Shown: positions 7,979-14,441 of the stretch, one piece after another | Numbering within the stretch: the stretch's first letter is position 1 | Layout of the letters: every line of letters starts with the position of its first letter | Assembly: GCA_002471375.1 (NCBI GenBank) | Contig: DKPV01000094.1 | Location: forward strand, 1-15,158 | Length of the DNA: 15,158 bases | DNA from: Flavobacteriales bacterium UBA7325 | GTDB lineage: Bacteria; Bacteroidota; Bacteroidia; Flavobacteriales_D; Crocinitomicaceae | Direction: 5' to 3' | The notes under the pieces: model-generated | Seen by the model: the letters and a program-made list of their open reading frames with translations, nothing else | What the model was told of the DNA's origin: nothing | The model's database searches: none | Position numbers and translations under genes: made by a program

Positions 7979-8010
7979 CAAATCTATTAGTGACATTATA
8001 AAGGTACAAA
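7979..8010 (-). promoter_or_regulatory. Bacteroidota-type promoter of the GWxTD/glycosyltransferase operon
   Basis: On the minus strand, TTTG (8010-8007) is followed after 20 nt by TAGATTTG (7986-7979), an exact match to the Bacteroidota housekeeping pattern TTTG-N19/20-TAnnTTTG. The last base of the -7 element is one nucleotide from the ATG at 7977, which predicts transcription starting at or inside the start codon. Confidence 0.65.
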
Positions 8011-8149
8011 AATCATGCTTCTTAAGATCTACCAAAGCTGGTCATTGATTCTAAGGTCTAATTGACTGCGTGAAATACGCTCGATGAATGTTAATCAAGA
8101 AGATAGCACACAAGAAGAAAAAAAACGTCAATTATTTTTACAAAAACGC

Positions 8150-8179
8150 TTGCGGGTGAAGAATCTTTCAGTACTTTTG
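8150..8179 (+). promoter_or_regulatory. Bacteroidota-type promoter of tRNA-Ser
   Basis: TTG (8150-8152), a 19-nt spacer, then TACTTTTG (8172-8179) match the TTTG/TAnnTTTG consensus except for the first T of the -33 element. Only four bases separate the -7 element from the first base of the mature tRNA at 8184. Confidence 0.7.
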
Positions 8180-8183
8180 GCGC

Positions 8184-8271
8184 GGAGAATTGCCAGAGTG
8201 GTCGAATGGACTGGTCTTGAAAACCAGCGTACCGCAAGGTACCGGGGGTTCGAATCCCTCATTCTCCGCCA
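8184..8271 (+). tRNA. tRNA-Ser (anticodon UGA)
   Basis: The cloverleaf is complete. The acceptor stem is GGAGAAT (8184-8190) with ATTCTCC (8261-8267), discriminator G, and a genome-encoded CCA (8269-8271). The anticodon arm CTGGT-CTTGAAA-ACCAG (8211-8227) gives anticodon TGA at 8218-8220. A long class II variable arm GTACC-GCAA-GGTAC (8229-8242) is diagnostic of serine. The T arm GGGGG-TTCGAAT-CCCTC spans 8244-8260. It should read UCN codons, mainly UCA. tRNA-Ser(UGA) is one of the tRNAs in which U34 is hydroxylated in other bacteria, which links it to trhO 1.5 kb away. Confidence 0.97.
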
Positions 8272-8272
8272 G

Positions 8273-8306
8273 AAAAAAGAGTCTTGCTTAGCAAGACTCT
8301 TTTTTT
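8273..8306 (+). terminator. Rho-independent terminator of tRNA-Ser
   Basis: AGAGTCTTGC (8278-8287), loop TTA, and its exact complement GCAAGACTCT (8291-8300) are followed by a T-run to 8306. The stem begins six bases after the CCA end of the tRNA. A-rich flanks on the left make it potentially bidirectional. Confidence 0.95.
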
Positions 8307-8382
8307 ATGCCTAATATCAGCGGTTTTTCAAGAGTATACTATTTTAGTGTGTTCTTCTTATGGTATAAAGAGCTGAAATACC

Positions 8383-8390
8383 TATATTTA
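8383..8390 (+). promoter_or_regulatory. Possible -7 element of the small lipoprotein gene
   Basis: TATATTTA is one mismatch from TAnnTTTG. No good -33 element is seen 17-23 nt upstream. If used, transcription would begin near 8394, after the ATG at 8392, which supports translation from the ATG at 8413. Confidence 0.35.
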
Positions 8391-8412
8391 CATGAATCAA
8401 TTATTGTGGACT

Positions 8413-8829
8413 ATGAAAAGAATTGTTTTACCCGTGTTATTGATGCTCTTGATCGTATCATGTGGCAAATGGGAAAAGAATACTAAGCTGTACACCTATT
8501 ACAGTGAAGATTACATCGAGTCGGACATAGATGTCTTGGATATTAATACTTCAGAAATCGAGGCCTTGTACGTAGAAATGTACAATAAGGTTGAGGATAA
8601 AAATGATTATCCTGAAACCTATAAATTGCATGTAAAATCGAATGGGGTAGAGTATACAGAAGTCGGAACAATTGATTCTGATTGGAAGACATCCATCTCT
8701 TTTAATCCTGAAAATGGAACATCTTATACTGGGATCTTTCAGGAGGACAAAGGAACATACAAGTTGCCATACGAGGTTGACAATAGAGTAGAAGAGTTTA
8801 CTTTTGTTTGGAAGAAGAAATGCAAATAG
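8413..8829 (+). CDS. Small lipoprotein of unknown function
   Basis: I do not recognise a family. From the ATG at 8413 the protein is 138 residues: a basic start (MKR), a hydrophobic segment and a lipobox IVSC with Cys17, so it should be an outer- or inner-membrane lipoprotein. An in-frame ATG at 8392 would add seven residues, including Trp, before the signal and fits less well. The mature part is rich in Lys, Glu, Tyr and Thr and predicted to be beta-strand rich, ending in FVWKKKCK. A second Cys lies just before the C-terminus. It stands alone between the tRNA terminator and its own terminator, so it is probably a single-gene unit. Confidence 0.7.
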   Translation: MKRIVLPVLLMLLIVSCGKWEKNTKLYTYYSEDYIESDIDVLDINTSEIEALYVEMYNKVEDKNDYPETYKLHVKSNGVEYTEVGTIDSDWKTSISFNPENGTSYTGIFQEDKGTYKLPYEVDNRVEEFTFVWKKKCK

Positions 8830-8847
8830 AATTTACCTGAATAAAAC

Positions 8848-8878
8848 AAAAAAGCCTTATCGAGATGTAAGGCTTTTT
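8848..8878 (+). terminator. Rho-independent terminator, probably bidirectional
   Basis: AAAAAGCCTTA (8849-8859), an 8-nt loop, and TAAGGCTTTTT (8868-8878) form an 11-bp stem with A-run and T-run flanks. It sits between the plus-strand lipoprotein (stop 8829) and the minus-strand ferredoxin (stop 8897) and can serve both. Confidence 0.93.
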
Positions 8879-8896
8879 CGTTTTTGATAGATTCGC

Positions 8897-9124
8897 TTAA
8901 ATCATTTTCACCTTAATGATGTTCACTGGACAGGCATCTGCGGCCCGAACATTAGTATCAGAGCGTTCATTATCTAGTTTCAATGTGTGGAATCCCTTTT
9001 TGTCTGTGGCCCCTATCAATGTAGCTTTGCCATCTTTCTTTGACGTGCGCCATTGATCATAAGCAAGTTCGACGCAATAATTGCTTCCAATACACTTGTT
9101 TCGATGATGAGTAATAATGACCAT
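8897..9124 (-). CDS. Small single-cluster ferredoxin with Cys to Ser change
   Basis: The 75-residue protein is an electron carrier of the one-cluster 4Fe-4S or 3Fe-4S ferredoxin type. Ligand Cys are visible at 11 and 17 (KCIGSNYCVE) and 65 (DACPVNIIKV). Single-cluster 4Fe-4S ferredoxins carry CxxCxxC in the first segment; here position 14 is Ser (codon AGC, one base from TGC). That leaves three Cys, so the cluster may be [3Fe-4S], may use a Ser ligand, or may be impaired. The central YDQWRTSKKDGKATL and KKGFHTLK segments look well preserved. It lies 16 bp downstream of the broken U32 gene in the same direction, so it was probably its electron partner or cluster-linked helper. Confidence 0.85.
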   Translation of the reverse strand: MVIITHHRNKCIGSNYCVELAYDQWRTSKKDGKATLIGATDKKGFHTLKLDNERSDTNVRAADACPVNIIKVKMI

Positions 9125-9140
9125 GTTAATCGTCTACTTC

Positions 9141-9743
9141 TTAAGCTGGAACAACTTTGTATAATTTGTCAGAGGCTCGAATTGGTATATCCACATGGAA
9201 GGTTACTTCACTTCCGCGCTTGGCAATTTCTGAATCGGTATCATCAACGCGCAGAGATTCGACTTTTGTTTCGATTACCCCTGTCGTTGGCCCTGTGATC
9301 AGTATGTCATCTCCAACTCGCAGTTGTTGAGCTTCGATTTTAAATTGTCCAATCTGTGCCTTCTTGAAATAATGCATTCCCTTTCCGAGGAAAACTTTTT
9401 TCACAGTCGCTTTAGATCCTGAACTATCCGTCCAATCACTGCCTGATCTGATGCTATGATTGCTGTAATCCCTGCCTCTTTAACGCGATTTACAACAGTC
9501 TTGATTAAAGATAAATCATGATCGTAGATAATAGCATTTAGCGTTAGGTATGATCTTACTCCACGAGTAGAACATCTTTCAGCGATTTCCTCAAGGTCCC
9601 CGAGCGTAAAGTTCATTGTTGCTCTAGCTCTCATGTTCAACTGATCTACGCCGAAGTAGATTGAATCAGCTCCATTGTCTAAAACAGCCTGCATAGCGTC
9701 AAAACCGCCAGCAGGTGCCATGAGTTCAATTTTTAGATTTCAT
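9141..9743 (-). pseudogene. U32 peptidase-family (TrhP-like) gene, broken by frameshift and central deletion
   Basis: Family members of this type are about 400 residues; those studied in E. coli and B. subtilis (TrhP) hydroxylate wobble U34 in tRNA using prephenate. Two fragments remain. The N-terminal part (about 9441-9743) has KIELMAPAGGFDAMQ, ADSIYFGVDQLNMRARA, YLTLNAIIYDHDL and ending IIASDQAVI. The C-terminal part (9141 to about 9434) reads WTDSSGSKATVKKV, GKGMHYFKKA and VGDDILITGPTTG, up to SDKLYKVV. It is in another frame, and about 200 codons between them are gone, including the conserved Cys region. Near the start, ATG 9743 reads MKSK and then shifts frame in a run of five A; with four A it would continue as KIELMAPAG. 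Translation could instead start at ATG 9721, but the product would stop at 9401. The order trhO, this gene, ferredoxin suggests one operon. Confidence 0.85.
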
Positions 9744-9769
9744 ATCTGTATCTTGAAATTTGACTAATT

Positions 9770-10801
9770 CTAGTCTTTGTACTTTAATGCTTCTGATCTT
9801 CCTTTTCTGAAGATTTTATTGCTGATTTCCTTACCTCTTCTGAGTTCTTTTTGTTCAGCTTCTGGCAGCGCAGCAACAGATTGACATTCTTCTGTACAGC
9901 AATGGTCCATTTTTTCGGCGCAACTTGGACATTGAATAAATAATAGGTGACATGCAGCATTCGCACAGTTCACATGAGTGTCGGAAGGTTCACCGCATTG
10001 ATGGCAATTTGATAAAACATCATCGGAAATCTTTTCTGCTCTACGTTGATCGAATACAAAGTTTTTGCCTTTGAACTTATTTTCTAGCTCTTCGCTTTTC
10101 ACCTGACGGGTATATTCAATGATCCCACCTTCTAGTTGGTATACATTTTTAAACCCATTGTGCTTGAAATAAGCACTTGCCTTCTCACATCGGATTCCTC
10201 CAGTACAGTACATCACAAGATTTTTATCTTCCTTATGATCTTCAATTTCATCCATTATGATCGGTAATGAATCACGGAATGTGTCAACGTCGGGTGTCCA
10301 TGCGCCGTCGAAATGTCCGATTTCACTTTCGTAATGATTTCGCATATCGACAAGGATTGTATCTTCTTTTGCGATGATCTCATTAAAATCAGCTGCTTTG
10401 AGATGAGTACCTATATCCCTAACATCAAATGAATCATCATCCAGCCCGTCAGCGACAATTTTATCCCTGACCTTGATCTTCAATTTCAGGAAAGACTTGT
10501 TGTCCTGTTCAATTGCTACGTTTAATCTTATTCCATTTAGAAATGAAATTGCATCGAGCTGAGCTTTTAGTTTATCGAATGATTTTGCCGGAACGGAAAT
10601 TTGAGCATTAATTCCTTCAGAAGAAACATAGGTTCTTCCTAGAACGCCAATTTCGTCCCATTCAATAAAAAGCTTATCTCGAAAAAGTGGAGGGTTTTTA
10701 ATATTGTAATACTGATAGAAAGAAATAGTAAGACGCTTTTCTCCGGCCTCATCTATAAGTTTCGCTCTCTCTTCAGCACTTAGTTTGTTATACAGTTGCA
10801 T
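9770..10801 (-). CDS. trhO: Oxygen-dependent tRNA uridine(34) hydroxylase TrhO (rhodanese-like, YceA/UPF0176 family)
   Basis: TrhO uses O2 to make 5-hydroxyuridine at position 34 of tRNAs that read several codons in a box. The 343 residues match E. coli YceA in length and order. Residues 1-115 form the N-terminal UPF0176 domain (LGRTYVSSEGINAQISVP at 54-71). Residues about 130-235 form the rhodanese domain with MRNHYESEIGHF and Cys199 in MYCTGGIRCEKAS. Residues 264-306 form a Cys-rich, probably zinc-binding tail with CHQCG, NCANAAC, CPSC and CC pairs. Ser273 (GEPSDTH) replaces a Cys that E. coli YceA has there, as I recall it. The start ATG 10801 gives the expected N-terminus MQLYNKLSAEERAK. 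The broken TrhP-like gene follows 26 bp downstream. Confidence 0.93.
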   Translation of the reverse strand: MQLYNKLSAEERAKLIDEAGEKRLTISFYQYYNIKNPPLFRDKLFIEWDEIGVLGRTYVSSEGINAQISVPAKSFDKLKAQLDAISFLNGIRLNVAIEQDNKSFLKLKIKVRDKIVADGLDDDSFDVRDIGTHLKAADFNEIIAKEDTILVDMRNHYESEIGHFDGAWTPDVDTFRDSLPIIMDEIEDHKEDKNLVMYCTGGIRCEKASAYFKHNGFKNVYQLEGGIIEYTRQVKSEELENKFKGKNFVFDQRRAEKISDDVLSNCHQCGEPSDTHVNCANAACHLLFIQCPSCAEKMDHCCTEECQSVAALPEAEQKELRRGKEISNKIFRKGRSEALKYKD

Positions 10802-10884
10802 GCTATATAATTTATGTAAGTATGAATTAATAGCGCTAAGATAGTGATTTCATCGTGTCAACAATTTCTTGAGCTTATTATAAA

Positions 10885-10916
10885 CAAAGAAGGGTCAACT
10901 GTTGGCGACCCTTCTT
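10885..10916 (-). terminator. Terminator of the T9SS cargo gene
   Basis: AAGAAGGGTC (10887-10896) and GACCCTTCTT (10907-10916) are exact complements around a 10-nt loop. On the minus strand the stem leads into TTCTTTGTTTAT, a broken but U-rich tail. It lies 22 bp after the T9SS gene stop and separates that gene from trhO. Confidence 0.75.
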
Positions 10917-10937
10917 ATTCAGTGTTAGTGTAGGGAT

Positions 10938-13082
10938 TTATTTCTTAACAACTTTAATGATACTTGTCCCTGACTCGCCAAGTACCTGAAGCATGTAAAC
11001 TCCATCAACTTCTTCACTTAAATCAATTTTTTGATTTTTATTCTCAATGGCACCTTTCATAATTATCTTTCCATCAATTGTGGTCAGTAAGAAATCACTT
11101 CCAATTTGGTTTGATTCCAAAGTGAACCATCCTTTAGTTGGATTAGGGTATACGACGATATTTTCTGAATTCATTTCTGATTGCCCAGCAGTCGAAATGA
11201 TTGTATAACAGGTAGATTGTAGCGTACATCCATTTTCTGTCACTTGGACGGCATAATTACCAGTTGCAGTTGGTGTGAACGATTGTCCAGTTTCTCCCGG
11301 AATAATTGCATTTCCATTATCACAATCCACCCATTGGAATGTTCCTGTTGTAGACTGAGCAACTAATAGTGGTGATAAGTCGATCACAGTATTGTTTACT
11401 GGAGTGATTGTTAAATTGGTTGTAACAATTGAATCACAACCAGCAGCGTTTGCCAACGTGTCGATGTAAGTTCCATCGACCGAATACGTACTTGTTCCTA
11501 CTACGATTGAATCACCATCGCACTCAGTGAAAGATTGTGTGAAACTTGTCGCATTGGTGACTGTGAGGTTAAGGGTTACAATAGAATCACAACCTGTAGC
11601 ATCAGTTAATGTATGTGTTGCAGTAGTATTGTTCGCTGTGTAATTGTTTCCATCTATCCACGTGTACGAATCACATGCACTATGTGTATCTGTAGATGTT
11701 GATGCTGTACAATCATTTAATCTTAATCGAAGAATTGGTTGTGGACTATCTATCCATCCTCCCATGAAGAGTTGATTCGTATATACTGTTTGGCTGATCC
11801 ATAAAAGCTGTTCATTATGGGTCGTAGAATACCTTGGTGGAGCAACAATACTCCCATTGCCTTGATATTTAATTACTAGCATGTATTCAGTGTTAGCATT
11901 TAAGGTATTCAAGTTCACAGTATTTATTAAATTCACCAATGTGTCCGTAATTAGAGTGTGAATAGTAAGTGTGTCTGCTACTGTAATAATGTGTTGGGCC
12001 CCGCCAACTATTAAGAATGTAGAATAGTCCGTTTCGGACCCTGTAAATCCTCCAGCCGGCGCCTGGTATAGTAATAATGTGAATGCCTCTCCCAAATATG
12101 CTCCGGCATTTTCTAATGCGAAAGTTGAGGTGATGGAAGTACCATTAAAGCCGCTTGCTCCAGTTCGGTATATAGCTCCGCGTTCAGCTATGAAGCTATT
12201 TCCAGCGAATCCAGCCTCACTCTCTGCATTTCCCTGAGCATTGGAAATATTATTATTATCAAGCGCGAAGGTGTTGTTTGAAATGACGAAGGTTCTGATA
12301 ACCGAATCACTCGGGTTGAGCGAAGATTTAAAAACTCCCGTATATACGCCCGTCATTGTAGGTGTATAAACCCCTGGAAAAGCAACGTTAGCTTCAGAGG
12401 AAGCCGATATAGTTGGTATTGTTGCACTATACGAGGAAATTGCTCCAATTGGGTTTGAAATGTCAAGTGTTGCAGTAACACCGTTTACGGCTGCAGTTCC
12501 ATTATTATAAACATCAGTACGCATATTCGTAAGGTCAATGATTTGGCTTAATGGTGTGTTTTTTGCAAAACTCAATACAGCGTCATTTACAGTTGGCACA
12601 AAAAATGAAACGTTTACGGTATTCCCTAAATTTAAGACTGATAATAGTTGCTCTCCGTCATTGAAAGAAAGAAAAACTGATGGTATAGTTATTGGACCAC
12701 CAGAGCCTACGTTCATGTTACTGATTTCATATGTTCCAGCATTATTTAGAATGACGCACCCTACAGCTCCTTGAAGCTGTGATTCGTATACCTTTTGAGA
12801 AAAGTTACATGCACCTCTTCGAATTAAGGCTACTTTTCCAGTTAAATTCGTTGTTATTGTAGTGCAGCCAAGTGAGTCATTTGGCCCAGAATACCCCCAT
12901 TCAAGGTCGCCGGTAACAGTTGAGATAGTTGTTGGTCCAAAATTAACGGGGTACCCATAGTTCATTTCTCCAGAAATTGGTGCAGGGCCGTTTACCAGAA
13001 ATTGCATGGGTGTTGTTAGTTGTTGCGCAAAAGCGAAGGAGCATAGCACCATCGCAATAAATAGCGTAGATAATTTTTTCAT
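10938..13082 (-). CDS. Secreted PA-domain protein with T9SS type A sorting domain
   Basis: This 714-residue protein should cross the inner membrane by Sec, then be exported and attached to the cell surface, or released, by the type IX system. Residues 1-19 are a signal peptide (MKKLSTLF, ending FAFAQ). Residues about 40-160 form a protease-associated (PA) domain: GKVALIRRGACNFSQKVYE and GAVGCVILNNAG are typical. Residues 160-455 hold beta-sandwich material without a catalytic motif. Two repeats of about 51 residues, each ending GCDSIVTxNLT, span about 465-562, followed by an Ig/PKD-like segment to 630. The end (about 640-714) is the type A sorting domain, with VVYPNPTKGWFTLES, GVYMLQV and a final IIKVVKK. 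PA domains usually accompany peptidases, but no peptidase motif is present. A role as adhesin or substrate-binding surface protein is a guess. Confidence 0.9.
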   Translation of the reverse strand: MKKLSTLFIAMVLCSFAFAQQLTTPMQFLVNGPAPISGEMNYGYPVNFGPTTISTVTGDLEWGYSGPNDSLGCTTITTNLTGKVALIRRGACNFSQKVYESQLQGAVGCVILNNAGTYEISNMNVGSGGPITIPSVFLSFNDGEQLLSVLNLGNTVNVSFFVPTVNDAVLSFAKNTPLSQIIDLTNMRTDVYNNGTAAVNGVTATLDISNPIGAISSYSATIPTISASSEANVAFPGVYTPTMTGVYTGVFKSSLNPSDSVIRTFVISNNTFALDNNNISNAQGNAESEAGFAGNSFIAERGAIYRTGASGFNGTSITSTFALENAGAYLGEAFTLLLYQAPAGGFTGSETDYSTFLIVGGAQHIITVADTLTIHTLITDTLVNLINTVNLNTLNANTEYMLVIKYQGNGSIVAPPRYSTTHNEQLLWISQTVYTNQLFMGGWIDSPQPILRLRLNDCTASTSTDTHSACDSYTWIDGNNYTANNTTATHTLTDATGCDSIVTLNLTVTNATSFTQSFTECDGDSIVVGTSTYSVDGTYIDTLANAAGCDSIVTTNLTITPVNNTVIDLSPLLVAQSTTGTFQWVDCDNGNAIIPGETGQSFTPTATGNYAVQVTENGCTLQSTCYTIISTAGQSEMNSENIVVYPNPTKGWFTLESNQIGSDFLLTTIDGKIIMKGAIENKNQKIDLSEEVDGVYMLQVLGESGTSIIKVVKK
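11410..11690 (-). repeat. Two diverged ~51-codon repeats in the T9SS cargo gene
   Basis: Each unit ends with the hexapeptide GCDSIV followed by T(L/T)NLT, near residues 497 and 548. The first unit begins CDSYTWIDGNNYT, the second CDGDSIVVGTSTYS. The copies share protein pattern more than DNA identity, so they are old duplications and not recent slippage. Confidence 0.7.
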
Positions 13083-13219
13083 TTGTGATTAGTTTATTAG
13101 TTGTGGAAATGAATTTACGCTTAATAGTTCAATTGAAAAAACTAGTGTTGAAAATGAGCTGATAATAGTGAATGTATTCGAGCTCCAGCTTTTGAATTAA
13201 ACGGTTGCGAACGAAAGAG

Positions 13220-13227
13220 TATCTTTG
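13220..13227 (+). promoter_or_regulatory. -7 promoter element of the MFS gene
   Basis: TATCTTTG matches TAnnTTTG exactly and ends four bases before the ATG at 13232. A TTTG at 13191-13194 is 25 nt upstream, longer than the usual 19-20 nt, so the -33 is uncertain. Use of this element would leave almost no leader. Confidence 0.45.
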
Positions 13228-13231
13228 GTCT

Positions 13232-14437
13232 ATGAATTCGAAAAATGCCATGCTGTTTATTTTTATCACGATTGTGATAGACGCAACTGGCTTGGGAATC
13301 ATTATTCCGTCCTTACCCTATTTGGTGGCTGAAACAGCAAACGTTACGGTTGAGCAATCTTCGGCGTATTACGGGCCTGTTTTGGTGAGCTATGCCATCA
13401 TGCAATTTTTGTTTGCGCCAATACTAGGAGGCTTGAGTGATCGCTATGGTAGAAGACCTATATTGTTGATTTCCTTGTTCGGTTTAGGAATTGATTATCT
13501 ATTTATGTTTTTTGCCCCTTCATTATTTTGGTTGATAGTCGGGAGGTGTATCGCAGGGATGTTTGGTGCAAGTTTCACGACAGCCTCGGCTTACATTGCT
13601 GATGTTTCTACAGCAGAGAATAGGACCAAAAATTTTGGGCTGATAGGCGCTGGTTTTGGAATTGGCTTTGTTTTAGGTCCAGCACTAGGAGGTTACCTCG
13701 CGGAATATGGATTGAGAATTCCATTCCTTGCAGCAGCTGGATTGTCACTATTAAATCTCACCTATGGCGCCCTCGTTTTGAAGGAGTCACTTCCACTAGC
13801 TAAGCGAAGACCATTTTCTTTTTCAAGGTCGAACCCGATCGGGGCATTTATGCAAATCAAGAAGTATAAGAAGCTCGCATTGTTGTTTGCAGTGATCTTC
13901 TTATACTACTTTGCTGGAATGGCTATACATAGCTCCTGGAACTACTTGACGGAAGGGAAATTTGACTGGACGCCAAAGGATGTAGGGATCTCGCTCGCGG
14001 TCGTAGGAATTTGTGTTGCAATAGTTCAAGGGTTTCTTGCTGGTACGTTCTCTAAGAAGTATGGCGATAAAAGAACCGCTCAAATCGGTTTGATAGTTTT
14101 CTTCTTTTCGTTGCTAGGGATAGGTTTTGCGTCTAGCGGATGGATACTTTATGCACTTATGATTCCCTATGCATTCACTGGATTGGCGGGTCCTGCTATA
14201 AAAGCAATCATGGCAAATAATACCAAGGATGATGAGCAAGGTGAGTTACAAGGTACTATAACTAGCCTTGTGAGCCTTTCGGAAATTATCGGACCTCTCT
14301 TCATGATGGGATTATTTACCTATACGACTGTAAATATTTCTGATGATCAGAAAATCTATGGTTCGCCTTATTTCGCCGCAGCTTTCTTTGTGTTGCTGGC
14401 CTTCATGCTCTTCAACAAGGCATTAAGAAAAAAGTAG
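13232..14437 (+). CDS. MFS efflux transporter, TetA-like (DHA1 12-TM) family
   Basis: The protein is a 402-residue proton-driven inner-membrane exporter. The start is taken as ATG 13232 (MNSKNAMLFIFITIVIDATG) because an in-frame TTG at 13205 would prepend a hydrophilic tail and overlap the promoter element. TM1 contains Asp17 in IDATGLGIIIPSLPYL, the same place as the essential Asp of TetA. Motif A is GGLSDRYGRRP at 66-76. Arg105 lies in GRCIAG, and motif C GFGIGFVLGPALGG at 141-154 marks drug/H+ antiporters. About twelve hydrophobic segments follow through residue 400. TetA-like members in Bacteroidota are common chromosomal genes, so tetracycline resistance should not be assumed. It is divergent from the T9SS cargo gene and converges with acs with four bases between stops. 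Confidence 0.9.
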   Translation: MNSKNAMLFIFITIVIDATGLGIIIPSLPYLVAETANVTVEQSSAYYGPVLVSYAIMQFLFAPILGGLSDRYGRRPILLISLFGLGIDYLFMFFAPSLFWLIVGRCIAGMFGASFTTASAYIADVSTAENRTKNFGLIGAGFGIGFVLGPALGGYLAEYGLRIPFLAAAGLSLLNLTYGALVLKESLPLAKRRPFSFSRSNPIGAFMQIKKYKKLALLFAVIFLYYFAGMAIHSSWNYLTEGKFDWTPKDVGISLAVVGICVAIVQGFLAGTFSKKYGDKRTAQIGLIVFFFSLLGIGFASSGWILYALMIPYAFTGLAGPAIKAIMANNTKDDEQGELQGTITSLVSLSEIIGPLFMMGLFTYTTVNISDDQKIYGSPYFAAAFFVLLAFMLFNKALRKK

Positions 14438-14441
14438 TTTT

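Noticed and set aside
8084..8314. Plus-strand open frame of 76 codons between the GWxTD gene and the lipoprotein
   Set aside because: It reads through the tRNA-Ser promoter, the whole tRNA and its terminator, and shows no protein pattern.
9141..9404. GTG-started 87-codon frame as a separate small gene overlapping the N-terminal U32 fragment by four bases
   Set aside because: U32 homology (WTDSSGSKAT) continues upstream of the GTG, so this is the 3' part of the broken gene and not an independent start.
11410..11690. Repeats in the T9SS gene as a CRISPR or minisatellite
   Set aside because: They are diverged protein-level repeats in frame within a coding region.
12538..12774. Plus-strand frame opposite the PA domain of the T9SS cargo gene
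   Set aside because: It is a shadow of a real coding region with no signal or motif of its own.
13232..14437. MFS gene as an acquired tetracycline resistance gene
   Set aside because: There are no mobile elements or composition change nearby, and TetA-like MFS exporters are common in Bacteroidota chromosomes.
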